Source: an uncultured Alphaproteobacteria bacterium
GTDB taxonomy: Bacteria > Pseudomonadota > Alphaproteobacteria > Bin95
Reading direction: 5' to 3'
Length of the DNA stretch: 57,789 nt
Assembly: GCA_937891825.1 (NCBI GenBank)
Contig: CALAHN010000004.1
Location: 1 to 57,789, forward strand
Below are positions 1 to 8,164 of the stretch, one piece after another; the first letter of the stretch is position 1, and each line of letters opens with the position of its first letter. The notes under the pieces are model-generated. The model was given only the letters and a program-made list of their open reading frames with translations. It ran no database searches and was not told where the DNA came from. A program made the position numbers and the translations under genes.

Positions 1-96
1 ATCGGATGTCGGCAATGGGCTCACGGGTTCTGATCAATGCAAATTGGTATTACCCGGAAAGCGTGATCGATCCACATCCTTGGCGGAGCAGAAGCA

Positions 97-1455
97 ATGG
101 CGAACATTTTCGGCACAAATGGCGATGACAACCTTGTCGGCGGCGTCGGCAATGACGTGATCGTCGGGCGCAAAGGCGCCGACACGATCGACGCCGGCGG
201 CGGCAACGACGTGATCATCTGGCGGAATGGCGACGGCACGGACGTGGTCCACGGCGGCTCCGGGTTCGATCGACAGGTCGTGGCGCTCGATGATGGGCTC
301 GGCGATGAAGTCACGTTGACGGATGTGGGCGGCGCGGCGGTTTTCGACCGCAGCAATCTGATTCCCTTCTCGATCACGATGACAAGCGTCGAGGATGTGC
401 TGGTCCGTGGCGGCAATGGCGACACGATCTTCACGGTCGGCGACCTCAGCAGCACGAATGTGACGTTCGTCCGCTTCCTCGGCGGCAACAACAACGACCA
501 GCTTCTGGGCGCTGACGCCGCGGTCTCGCTGATCGCCAACCTTGGCGACGGCGACGATCTCGCCATTGGCGGCGCGGCGAATGACCGCTTCGCCGGCGGC
601 AACAGCCAGGACACCCTCATCGGCAATGATGGCGACGACGCGCTGTTCGGCGGCGACGGCGATGACATCCTGTCCGGCGGCGCGGGCGAGGATCTGCTGC
701 GCGGCGACAGCGGCCAGGATGACATGGACGGCGGCGACGGCGATGACGTCATGGTCGGCGGCGACGGCGACGATATCATGGCGGGCGGCGCGGGCGCGGA
801 TGTGCTCCGGGCCGGCTCGGGCCAGGATACCTTGCTCGGCGGCGCCGGCGATGACCTGCTGCTTGGCGACGACGGCGACGATCAGATTTCCGGCGGCCTC
901 GGCAATGACCGGATCCGTGGCGATCAGGGCCAGGACCTGCTGGACGGCGGCGCCGGCGACGATATCCTCGTAGGCGGCGACGGCGACGACACGGCCAACG
1001 GCGGCGACGGCTCGGACCGGCTTTTCGGCGGCCAAGGCCAGGATGCGTTGAACGGCGACGACGGCATCGACCTGCTGCGCGGCGATGAGGGCGACGATAC
1101 CCTCGACGGCGGCGATGGCGACGATGCGCTTCTCGGCGGCGAAGGCCAGGACACGTTGATCGGCGGCGCCGGCAACGATCGGCTGTTCGGCGAAACCGGC
1201 GACGACCTGATGACCGGCGGCGCGGGTGCGGACGTTTTTTTCTTCGCGGCGAACTCCGGGCACGACCGCATCGTCGACTTCACGGTCGGCGAGGACGTTA
1301 TGCGCTTTACCGGCCTTGGTTTGAGCTTCGCCGACCTTGGGTTCCAGGATGTCGGCGGCGATCTTAAGATATCCATCCCCTCTGACAATGGCGACGATAT
1401 CTTGCTGCTCGGCCTCGCGGGCGAGGTTCTGAATGGCGGCAGCTTCATCTTCTGA
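97..1455 (+). CDS. RTX-type calcium-binding repeat protein
   Basis: This is a 452-residue protein dominated by glycine/aspartate nonapeptides of the GGxGxDxLx type, which in RTX proteins bind calcium and form a parallel beta-roll after export. Twenty-four consecutive nonamers run from about residue 168 to 383. The C-terminus (GADVFFF, then DRIVDF and LNGGSFIF) resembles the type I secretion tail of serralysin/haemolysin-like proteins. There is no Sec signal peptide, which fits type I export, and no ABC/MFP export genes lie nearby. A GGAG stands 8 nt before the ATG. The first 160 residues hold degenerate repeats and no recognisable enzyme domain, so it may be structural, adhesive or surface-associated. 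The family is clear; the function is unknown. Confidence 0.9.
   Translation: MANIFGTNGDDNLVGGVGNDVIVGRKGADTIDAGGGNDVIIWRNGDGTDVVHGGSGFDRQVVALDDGLGDEVTLTDVGGAAVFDRSNLIPFSITMTSVEDVLVRGGNGDTIFTVGDLSSTNVTFVRFLGGNNNDQLLGADAAVSLIANLGDGDDLAIGGAANDRFAGGNSQDTLIGNDGDDALFGGDGDDILSGGAGEDLLRGDSGQDDMDGGDGDDVMVGGDGDDIMAGGAGADVLRAGSGQDTLLGGAGDDLLLGDDGDDQISGGLGNDRIRGDQGQDLLDGGAGDDILVGGDGDDTANGGDGSDRLFGGQGQDALNGDDGIDLLRGDEGDDTLDGGDGDDALLGGEGQDTLIGGAGNDRLFGETGDDLMTGGAGADVFFFAANSGHDRIVDFTVGEDVMRFTGLGLSFADLGFQDVGGDLKISIPSDNGDDILLLGLAGEVLNGGSFIF
598..1245 (+). repeat. 27-bp RTX repeat array with 108-bp super-period
   Basis: The array has 24 tandem 27-bp units encoding RTX nonapeptides. Every fourth unit carries Gln-Asp instead of Asp-Asp (Q at residues 171, 207, 243, 279, 315 and 351), giving a 36-residue, 108-bp higher-order repeat in six copies. 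Units diverge at the nucleotide level, so the order is likely inherited from duplication of four-unit blocks. Confidence 0.85.
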
Positions 1456-1545
1456 TCGACCGCCTGATTTTCGACGACCGGCCGGCGTCGCGGGGTTAAA
1501 TCCTCGCGGCGCCGGTTGGCGTTTGGGGGCGGCGACATGCCGCCG

Positions 1546-2646
1546 TTACGGCATTCCCGGCATGGGCGGCGGCGGGTAGTAGCGCCGGTCGCCGAGCGCC
1601 GCGACCCGCGTCCAGAAGCTGTCGTCGGCGGCGAAGCCCTGGGCGTTCCTCGGAGCCGCCTGGCGCCAGATCGCCCAGGAATCCGGGTGCAGGCGACTGG
1701 CTTCGGCGAAGCGTTCCGCCGCTTCGGCCTCCCGGCCCTGGGCAAGAAGTTCGACGCCGATCCGGAAGCGCACATGCGCCTCTGCGCTTGCGGCGCTTGG
1801 CCGGGCGATGTGGGCGCGCGCCTCAGCTTCCGTCATCGCAAAGCGGCTCGCCGCGCCCAGCCGCGCCCAGTCCCGGACCGCGTCATAGTAGACTTGGCGC
1901 GCGCGGTCGCGTTTGGCGGCCTCGTCGGCCGGGGGCGCGCCGGTCCGGGCGTCCCGGTAGCGGAAAGCTTCGTAGGCGCCGGCCGTTTCCGGCGGCCGCA
2001 CGATGCGCCCGGTCTCGTCGATCCATGCCGCCTCCGGCACATTCACGAAATTATATAGCGCCGCCAACCGGTGCTCTGGATCCAGCAGCGCCGTCGTCTG
2101 GGCGCCGGCGGCTTCAATCCAGGGGCGCGCGGCGTCGGTCGTGTCCAGGGCCACAGCCAGGACTTTGAAGTTCAGGGCTCGGAGATCGTCGTTCAGGGCC
2201 TGCCACACGGACAGATCGGCGCGACAGCCTCACCAGGAGGCCCAGGTCGCAAGGAAAACCTTCTGGCCGCGATAGTCGCTGAGGCGATGCACATGCCCGT
2301 CGATATCGGGCAAGGCGAAGTCCGGGGCGTCGAGGCTTGCAAGCTCGGCGGCGCGCGTCTCGGCGGGTTCGCCGAGCGCCCAGATATCGCCCGCGGCGCT
2401 GGCGCCGATCGGCGCGTCCATTCGGCGCCAAAAGGCCGCGATATTCGTCGCGCCGCCGCGAACATATGCGTCCCGGTCGGCCGGCGGGGCGGGGATGCAT
2501 ACTGTCCCCCGGCACAGGCCTTCCGGCTTCAGCGACCAGCCTGTCGCCGTCTCGGCGTCGGCGGCGGACAGCCAGAGCCCCTGACCATCGGCTTCCGCCG
2601 ACGGGGGTTCGAACCGCCCGAGTTCCGACAATAGCGCGATACGCAT
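1546..2646 (-). CDS. Thioredoxin/TlpA-like redoxin, predicted selenoprotein (in-frame TGA = Sec139)
   Basis: Two open frames, 2230..2646 and the frame ending at 1546, are the same reading frame separated only by TGA at 2230-2232. Read through, they give a 366-residue protein. Residues about 105-240 are a thioredoxin-like redoxin domain: PDFALPDIDG, then WASW-U139-G-C141-R at the active site, and the cis-Pro region VPEAAWID. The TGA sits exactly where the first active-site Cys is expected, giving a U-x-C redox pair. The N-terminal 100 residues include a Cys pair (C45, C50); the C-terminal tail looks TPR-like and ends proline-rich. GGGAGG precedes the ATG at 2646. It lies 49 bp after the PAS gene, so it may share the haemoglobin promoter. 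Its role is probably thiol/peroxide reduction; substrate unknown. A nonsense mutation is the alternative, but intact downstream coding and the motif position argue against it. Confidence 0.85.
2199..2215 (-). promoter_or_regulatory. Candidate bacterial SECIS hairpin for the redoxin selenoprotein
   Basis: Counting from the base after UGA, nt 15-20 pair with nt 26-31 (six pairs including two G-U), leaving the loop CGUGU with G at nt 22. A short stem with a G in the first two loop positions about 16-37 nt after UGA is the known bacterial SECIS pattern bound by SelB. The stem is modest, so this is supportive rather than decisive. Confidence 0.55.
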
Positions 2647-2663
2647 GGCCCGATCCTCCCGAT

Positions 2664-2686
2664 TTTCCGCCAGATCATAGCGGAAA
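2664..2686 (-). terminator. Weak hairpin between PAS gene and redoxin
   Basis: TTTCCGC and GCGGAAA form a 7-bp stem with a 9-nt loop in the 49-bp gap. No U-tract follows on the minus strand, so it is more likely a processing or attenuation stem than a true terminator. Confidence 0.3.
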
Positions 2687-2695
2687 TGCCATGGG

Positions 2696-3235
2696 TCAGC
2701 GAGCGTCGCGCGATTTAAGGGCGGCGCGGAGGCGCTTGAGTTCGGCGAAGGTCGCCGTGGCGTCGCGGAGGACGGCGAGGACGCCGGTCAACGCGCCATT
2801 GGCGTCGGTCACGGGCGCGACGGTGAACTGGATGGAGAGCGTCTCGCCGGACTTGGTCATCGCCGGGACGGAGAGGATATCTTCGGGCGGATGGGTCGCC
2901 TGGCCGGTCGCCATCATCCGGTTGAACCCGGCGGCATGGCGGGCGTGGAGCCGGTCCGGGATGATGATGTCGAGGGACTGCCCGACCGCCTCGGCCGCCG
3001 TGAAGCCGAAGATCCGCTCGGCGCCGGCGTTCCAATAGGCGATCGCGCCGCCCTGGTCCGCGAAGATGACGGCGTCCGGGATGTCGCGCAGCAGGACGCC
3101 GCCCAGGCGGGCGAGAGTTTCGGGCGTCGGCAGGGCAGGGCCAGCATTTCCCATGTAGGCAGGGTCCACTTCATGCATCAGGCAGGCGGGCGAGGCGAAC
3201 TGGGCGGGGGCGTCGTCGTCGTCGGGCGGCGTCAT
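2696..3235 (-). CDS. Single-PAS-domain protein
   Basis: A 179-residue soluble protein with one PAS domain at about residues 45-165 (IPDAVIFAD, YWNAGAERIFGFT, IPDRLHARH). It has no kinase, GGDEF or other output domain. The N-terminus carries a short motif around CLMHEVDPAYMG that does not belong to PAS. The final 20 residues look helical. Its ATG overlaps the haemoglobin stop (ATGA), so the two are translationally coupled. The pairing with a globin suggests a haem- or gas-related sensory or adaptor role, but no haem-binding PAS histidine can be assigned with certainty. Confidence 0.85.
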   Translation of the reverse strand: MTPPDDDDAPAQFASPACLMHEVDPAYMGNAGPALPTPETLARLGGVLLRDIPDAVIFADQGGAIAYWNAGAERIFGFTAAEAVGQSLDIIIPDRLHARHAAGFNRMMATGQATHPPEDILSVPAMTKSGETLSIQFTVAPVTDANGALTGVLAVLRDATATFAELKRLRAALKSRDAR

Positions 3236-3696
3236 GGCCTGTCAGCCTCGGGATCCGGCCGCCGGTAGCGCGTTCCCTTCGGCAGAAAGACCCCGCCAGC
3301 GCCGGCGATGCCAAGCTCGAAGCTTTCGGCGATCCGACGGGCGCGGTCGATGAATCTGGCGGCGGCCGCGGGCGGGCAGACATTGGCGGCGGTCGCCTCG
3401 AAGAGCGCCAGCCAGCGGTCGAAATGTTCGGCGTCGATCGGCAGCTTGAGGTGCTTCGCCATCGGCTGGCCGTGATACTGGCCGCTCATCAGCGTCACCG
3501 ACGACCAGAACGCGCACATGCGGCCGAGATGGGCGGTCCAGTCGTCAATGCGCGCTTCGAACACGGGCCCGAGCAGCGGGTCCTGACGGATCGCGCCATA
3601 GAACGTATGGACCAGTCGCTCGATCATCGCATCGTCGATGCCGGTTTCGGCCTGGATCGAAGCGACGATCGCGGCGCGGCGGGCAGTGTTCGGCAT
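3232..3696 (-). CDS. Group III truncated haemoglobin
   Basis: A 154-residue globin with features of group III truncated haemoglobins: VHTFYGAIRQDPLLGPVF in the B/C region, WxxxTLMSGQYHG, then KHLKLPI with a candidate proximal His near residue 82 and HFDRWLALF. The group is usually implicated in binding O2 or NO. The ATG at 3696 is preferred because AAGGAAGAGG lies 6 nt upstream; an in-frame ATG at 3720 falls inside the palindromic operator. It is first in a likely operon with the PAS gene and the seleno-redoxin and is divergent from NsrR, so NO detoxification or sensing is the best-supported role. Confidence 0.9.
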   Translation of the reverse strand: MPNTARRAAIVASIQAETGIDDAMIERLVHTFYGAIRQDPLLGPVFEARIDDWTAHLGRMCAFWSSVTLMSGQYHGQPMAKHLKLPIDAEHFDRWLALFEATAANVCPPAAAARFIDRARRIAESFELGIAGAGGVFLPKGTRYRRPDPEADRP

Positions 3697-3716
3697 GATC
3701 GCCTCTTCCTTAATAG

Positions 3717-3729
3717 GCATTTCAAATGC
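3717..3729. promoter_or_regulatory. Palindromic NsrR-like operator
   Basis: The perfect inverted repeat GCATTTCAAATGC sits between the divergent haemoglobin and nsrR genes, about 20 bp from the haemoglobin start and 50 bp from the nsrR start. Half-sites of the form GCATTT match the general NsrR consensus, so it probably mediates repression of the haemoglobin operon and autoregulation. Confidence 0.65.
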
Positions 3730-3778
3730 TAATTTACACCCGCAACCGATTCGCCGCAATGCCGCCGAGGAACGAACA

Positions 3779-4198
3779 ATGCGCCTGACCGCCTTCACCG
3801 ATTTCGGCCTGCGGCTGTTGATGCGGCTGGCGGGCGAACCCGACCGGGCCTTCACGACGGACGCGATCGCCGTCGAGTTTGCCGTCTCCCGCCATCACCT
3901 GACGAAGGTCGTCGGCGCGCTCGCGGCGGCTGGCTTGCTGGCGAGCCAGCGCGGCGCGGGCGGCGGCATTCGGCTTGGCCGGCCGGCTGCGGAGATTTCC
4001 ATCGGCGCGGTCGTCCGGCTGCTGGAAGATCGGCAAGCGCTCGTCGAATGCTTTCGCGCGGACGGCGGCGCCTGCACGCTCACAGCAGGATGCCGCCTCA
4101 AGGGCCGGCTCGCCGCCGCCCGTGAGGCTTTCCTGGCTGAGCTTGACCGCTCAACCCTGGCGGACTGCGCCTATCCGGCGGCGGCGAGCGCGGCGTAG
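3779..4198 (+). CDS. nsrR: Rrf2-family NO-responsive repressor NsrR
   Basis: A 139-residue Rrf2-family regulator with an N-terminal winged helix (MRLTAFTDFGLRLLMRLA, FAVSRHHLTKVV, RGAGGGIRLG). Three cysteines at 91, 99 and 105 (CFRADGGAC, AGC) match the Fe-S-ligating pattern of NsrR. The family represses NO-detoxification genes and is released when NO attacks the cluster. Its position, divergent from a truncated haemoglobin across a GCATTT palindrome, supports the assignment over IscR or RirA. Its last 28 bp overlap the 3' end of the threonine synthase gene on the other strand. Confidence 0.88.
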   Translation: MRLTAFTDFGLRLLMRLAGEPDRAFTTDAIAVEFAVSRHHLTKVVGALAAAGLLASQRGAGGGIRLGRPAAEISIGAVVRLLEDRQALVECFRADGGACTLTAGCRLKGRLAAAREAFLAELDRSTLADCAYPAAASAA

Positions 4199-5424
4199 TC
4201 GATCGGCTGATGCCGGTCGAGCTTCTGGTCCATCGCCGGCAGGGGATATTTCAGGCCGGTCGCGCAGTTGTAGAGCACGCAGGTCTCGTCCGCCTTGATG
4301 CGGCCGTCGGCGCGCGCGGCTTTGTAGGCTGCGTATGTCGCAGCGCCCTCGGGGCAGAGCAGCAGGCCCTCGGCTTTCGCGACCTCGGCGAGCGCGGCCT
4401 CAATCACGTCATCGTCGACGGCGATGGCGAAGCCGTTCGAGGCGCGCACCGCGTCCAGAATCAGGAAATCGCCGATGGCCTGGGGCACGCGGATGCCCAT
4501 GGCGATGGTCTGGGCGTTTTCCCAGCGCGTGGCATGGCGCTCGCCGGCCTCGTAGGCGCGGACCATCGGCGCGCAGCCGGTCGCCTGCACCGCAACCATG
4601 CGCGGGCGCTTCGAGCCGATCAGGCCGATCGCCTCCAGTTCGTCGAAGGCCTTCCACATGCCGATCAGGCCGGTGCCGCCGCCGGTCGGATACAGAATGA
4701 CGTCGGGCAGGGTCCAGCCCATCTGCTCCGCCAGTTCCAGGCCCATCGTCTTCTTGCCTTCGATCCGGTAGGGCTCCTTCAGGGTGGAGGTATCGAACCA
4801 GTCCATCGCGGCCTTGCCTTCGCCGACGATCTTGCCGCAATCGTCGATGTAGCCATTGACCCGCCAGGTCTTGGCGCCCTGCGCGGCGATCTCGCGCAGG
4901 TTCACTTCCGGCGTGTCCTCGGGCGCGAAGACATAGGCCTCGATGCCGGCGCGGGCGCAGTAGGCGGCCAGCGCCGAGCCGGCGTTGCCGTTGGTCGGCA
5001 TCGCCATGCGCTTGACGCCAAGCTCCTTCGCCATGGAGACCGCCATGACGAGGCCGCGCGCCTTGAAGGAGCCGGTCGGCAAGCGGCCTTCGTCCTTGAC
5101 CAGCAGGCCGGCCGCGCCGTTCGCCTTCTCCAGGTTCGGCATCGGCAGGACCGGCGTCATGGTCTCGCCGAGCGAGACGCAGTTGGCGGCGTCGCGGACC
5201 GGCAGCAGTTCCCGATACCGCCAGAGCGTCGGCGCCCGGCTCGCCCAGAGCTCCTTCGAGACGGCGGCCTTGACGCCCGCCAGATCGTAGCGCACCAGCA
5301 ACGGCTTGCCCGCGGAGGACAGGTTATGCAGTGTGTCCGCTTCGAAGCGCTCGCCCGTGTAACCGCACTCCAGGTGCGTGACGAAGGTCTTGGCCTCCGG
5401 GGCGGCGTCTAACATCATGTGCAT
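4171..5424 (-). CDS. thrC: Threonine synthase (PLP-dependent, fold type II)
   Basis: A 417-residue PLP enzyme predicted to convert O-phosphohomoserine to threonine. Visible features are the N-terminal LECGYTGERF, the PLP-lysine motif LPTGSFKARG, PTNGNAGSA, and the phosphate-binding loop PTGGGTGLIG. Length and motifs fit the plant/actinobacterial-type threonine synthase. There are three candidate ATGs at 5424, 5418 and 5415; 5424 has GGAG at a reasonable distance. The reading frame stays open far upstream antisense to the next gene, but that extension has no homology-like content. A catabolic threonine synthase-like paralogue is possible. Confidence 0.85.
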   Translation of the reverse strand: MHMMLDAAPEAKTFVTHLECGYTGERFEADTLHNLSSAGKPLLVRYDLAGVKAAVSKELWASRAPTLWRYRELLPVRDAANCVSLGETMTPVLPMPNLEKANGAAGLLVKDEGRLPTGSFKARGLVMAVSMAKELGVKRMAMPTNGNAGSALAAYCARAGIEAYVFAPEDTPEVNLREIAAQGAKTWRVNGYIDDCGKIVGEGKAAMDWFDTSTLKEPYRIEGKKTMGLELAEQMGWTLPDVILYPTGGGTGLIGMWKAFDELEAIGLIGSKRPRMVAVQATGCAPMVRAYEAGERHATRWENAQTIAMGIRVPQAIGDFLILDAVRASNGFAIAVDDDVIEAALAEVAKAEGLLLCPEGAATYAAYKAARADGRIKADETCVLYNCATGLKYPLPAMDQKLDRHQPIDYAALAAAG

Positions 5425-5478
5425 CGGCTGGTCTCCAAAGCGGGTCTGGGGCGGCCGCACCTTTGGGGGAACGGCGTC

Positions 5479-6945
5479 ATGCGAATTGCGGTCGCGGGCT
5501 TCTGGCTGGAATCGGTGACTTTCCTGCCGACGACAACCGACATAGCGGAGTTCGAACGGAGCGCCAAGCGCGGCGCGGACGTGATCTCCGGTTTCGCAGG
5601 CACGGCGACGCCTCAAGGCGGCCTCATCGACGTGTTGGCCGAAGCGGGCGCCGAGTTGATCGGCATCGTCGACGCGGGCGTCGGCGCCGCCGCGTCGGCC
5701 AGCGATGCGGCATACGACAAGTATGTCGGCGAAATCGTCGCTGGCCTGAAGGCGCTCGACCGGCCGATAGACGCGGTCGCGATCCATCTGCATGGCGCGC
5801 TCGCGACCCCGACCAACCGGAAGGCCGATGCAGGCGTGCTTCAGGCTATCCGTGCCGTCGTCGGTCCGGATGTGCTGATCGCCTGCCCGATGGACTATCA
5901 CGCAAACCTCGCGCCGGAGAGCCTGGAAGCGGCTGACATCATCACCGGCTTCCGTTTCTCGCCCCATACCGACATGTGGGAGACCGGCGCCCGGGCGGCG
6001 CGGCTGCTGCTCCGCGCGCTTCGGGGCGAAATCCGTCCGGTGATGGCGATGGCGAAGCCCGGCGTGGCGCTGCCGTCGGTATTCAGCGCGACACGGCTGC
6101 AGCCGCTCGATGAACTGGTCGCCGAAGCGGAAGCGGCGTCGGGCAAGGGGCCGCTCCTGGATTGCTCGCTGTTCGGCGGCTTCTCCTATGCCGATACGCC
6201 GGATACCGGGATGACCGCGCTCGCGGTCGCGGACGGCGATGCCGACGCGGCCAACGCCTGGGCCGAGCGCATGGCGAAGCGCTGCTGGACGCTGCGGGAC
6301 CAACTGTTCAAACGCGAGCTGATCATGACGGTGGCGGATGGCGTCGCCCGCGCCCGCGCGGTCGCGGCCGCAAGCGACAAGCCCGTCTGCATTCTGGAGC
6401 ACGCCGACCGCCTGAATGACAGCACCTATGTGCTCAGGGCGCTGATCGAGCAGAAGGTCGAGCGGGCCTACGCGCCTTTCATGTTCGATCCCGCCGTCGC
6501 CCTGGCCGCAACCAAGGTCGGCGTCGGCGGCGAACTGCGGATGCCGCTATTTGGGAAATCCAGCCCGAAGGCAGGCGGGCCGATCCTCGCGCCGGCGAAA
6601 GTGCTGTGCACGGGCCAACAGCGCTTCCGGATCACCGGGCCGCTCAAGACCGGCATGATGATCGATCTTGGCCCCACGGCGGTTCTGAATGTCGGCGGTG
6701 TCATCGTCTCGGTGATTTCGGTTCAGTGGTCGGCGATCGACATGGATTGCTTCGTGCAGTTCGACGGCATGACGCCCGCGGATTTCGATATCATCCTGCT
6801 GCGCTCGAAAACCCATTTCCGCGAAATCTACGAGCCGCTTTGCGCCGAGATCGTGATTGTCGACACGCCGGATTGGGGCCCGGCGGAGCTTTCGGCGCTG
6901 CCCTATGAGCACCTGCCGGCTGGCGTCTATCCGGTATCGGCCTGA
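5479..6945 (+). CDS. M81-family metallopeptidase, MlrC-like
   Basis: A 488-residue protein of the MlrC/M81 family, named for the microcystin-degradation peptidase. Diagnostic segments are MRIAVAGFWLESVTF, AIHLHGAL, CPMDYHANL, FRFSPHTDMWETG, and the C-terminal YEPLCAEIVIVDTP. The His/Asp residues of LHG, DYHAN and PHTDM are candidate zinc ligands. Most members are encoded in catabolic clusters with unknown peptide or amide substrates. It is followed after 4 bp by a flavoprotein gene, suggesting co-transcription. The name does not imply microcystin degradation here. Confidence 0.85.
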   Translation: MRIAVAGFWLESVTFLPTTTDIAEFERSAKRGADVISGFAGTATPQGGLIDVLAEAGAELIGIVDAGVGAAASASDAAYDKYVGEIVAGLKALDRPIDAVAIHLHGALATPTNRKADAGVLQAIRAVVGPDVLIACPMDYHANLAPESLEAADIITGFRFSPHTDMWETGARAARLLLRALRGEIRPVMAMAKPGVALPSVFSATRLQPLDELVAEAEAASGKGPLLDCSLFGGFSYADTPDTGMTALAVADGDADAANAWAERMAKRCWTLRDQLFKRELIMTVADGVARARAVAAASDKPVCILEHADRLNDSTYVLRALIEQKVERAYAPFMFDPAVALAATKVGVGGELRMPLFGKSSPKAGGPILAPAKVLCTGQQRFRITGPLKTGMMIDLGPTAVLNVGGVIVSVISVQWSAIDMDCFVQFDGMTPADFDIILLRSKTHFREIYEPLCAEIVIVDTPDWGPAELSALPYEHLPAGVYPVSA

Positions 6946-6949
6946 GCCA

Positions 6950-8164
6950 ATGCCCGCGGACGCGGCGCCCGTCGCAGCCGTCATCGGCGGCGGGCCTGCC
7001 GGGTTGATGGCGGCGGAAGCCCTGCTCGGCCAGGGGGTCGCTGTCGACCTTTACGATGCGATGCCCTCGCTTGGCCGAAAGTTCCTGATGGCGGGCAAGA
7101 GCGGCCTCAACCTGACCCATGCGGAGCCTTTGGAGATTGCGCTCGCCCGCTTCGGGGCCGCCGCGGCCGCCCTCGCGCCGATGGTCCGGGCCTTTCCGCC
7201 GGAAGCGATCCGCGCCTGGGCCGATGCGCTTGGGGCGGAGACATTCGTCGGGACCTCGGGGCGCGTCTTCCCGAAGGAAATGAAAGCGGCGCCGCTGCTC
7301 CGCGCCTGGCTCCGGCGATTGCGCGCCGCCGGTCTGCGCGTGCATGTGCGCCATCGCTGGACCGGATGGGACGCTGCGGGGAACCTGATGTTCACGGCGC
7401 CGGGCCGCCCGGTCAGCGTCAAGCCCGCTGCGACCATTCTGGCGCTCGGCGGCGCCAGTTGGCCGCGCCTCGGCTCCGACGGCGCCTGGGCGGCATGGCT
7501 GGCGGCGCGGGGCGTCGCGGTGGCGCCGTTCCAGCCCGCCAACTGCGGGTTCGAGGCGGACTGGAGCGACGTGCTGCGCGCCCGCGGCGCCGGCCAGCCC
7601 CTGAAAGGCGTCGCCCTGTCGGTCGGCGGCGCCATGGCTTCCGGCGAATGCATGGTGACCGATCACGGCCTGGAAGGCGGCCCGGTCTATGCGCTATCCG
7701 GGCCGATCCGGGAGGCGATCGCCCGCGACGGCGCGGCTCGCCTGGCGATCGACCTCCTGCCGGATATCGACTTGGCGGCGCTTGCCGCCCGGCTCGCGGC
7801 GCCCCAGGGTCGGCGGTCGCTCGCCACCCATTTGAAGCGGACGGCGAACCTTGCCGGCGTCAAGGCGCTGCTGTTGCGGGAAGGGGCGACGGCGGCGGAT
7901 GTCGCCGACGCTGGCCGGCTCGCGGCGCGGATCAAGGCCCTGCCGGTCACGCTGCTTCGCCCCCGCCCGATCGCCGAAGCGATCTCGACGGCGGGCGGCG
8001 TCGCCTGGGAGAGCGTGACCGACGGGCTGGAGCTCCGGGCGTCGCCAGCGGTCTATCTGGCGGGCGAAATGCTCGACTGGGATGCGCCGACGGGCGGCTA
8101 TCTCCTGACGGCCGCGCTCGCGACCGGCCGCTGGGCCGGACTGGCGGCCGCGAGGCGCTGCTAG
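6950..8164 (+). CDS. HI0933-like flavoprotein, TIGR03862 type
   Basis: A 404-residue FAD-dependent oxidoreductase with an N-terminal dinucleotide fold (VIGGGPAGLMAAEAL), the family motif GRKFLMAGKSGLNLTH, an internal ALGGASWPRLGSDG, and a C-terminal FAD-contacting GEMLDWDAPTGGYLLT. These match the BaiN/HI0933-like subgroup called TIGR03862. Reaction and substrate are unknown. The ATG is 4 bp after the MlrC-like stop. Its stop codon TAG is the first base triplet of a dispersed repeat element. Confidence 0.85.
   Translation: MPADAAPVAAVIGGGPAGLMAAEALLGQGVAVDLYDAMPSLGRKFLMAGKSGLNLTHAEPLEIALARFGAAAAALAPMVRAFPPEAIRAWADALGAETFVGTSGRVFPKEMKAAPLLRAWLRRLRAAGLRVHVRHRWTGWDAAGNLMFTAPGRPVSVKPAATILALGGASWPRLGSDGAWAAWLAARGVAVAPFQPANCGFEADWSDVLRARGAGQPLKGVALSVGGAMASGECMVTDHGLEGGPVYALSGPIREAIARDGAARLAIDLLPDIDLAALAARLAAPQGRRSLATHLKRTANLAGVKALLLREGATAADVADAGRLAARIKALPVTLLRPRPIAEAISTAGGVAWESVTDGLELRASPAVYLAGEMLDWDAPTGGYLLTAALATGRWAGLAAARRC

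Noticed and set aside
1-96. Tail of an upstream gene before the RTX start
   Set aside because: No frame in these 96 bases carries recognisable protein content.
598-1245. Tandem 27-bp repeat as a CRISPR array
   Set aside because: There are no unique spacers; units are in-frame coding nonapeptides.
34-1263. Long open frame antisense to the RTX gene
   Set aside because: Its VAVAA-type repeats are the complement of the GDGDD repeat; the plus-strand frame carries the RTX signature.
2230-2232. TGA in the redoxin gene as a frameshift or nonsense mutation
   Set aside because: The same frame continues for 227 residues of coherent thioredoxin-fold sequence and the TGA replaces the active-site Cys position.
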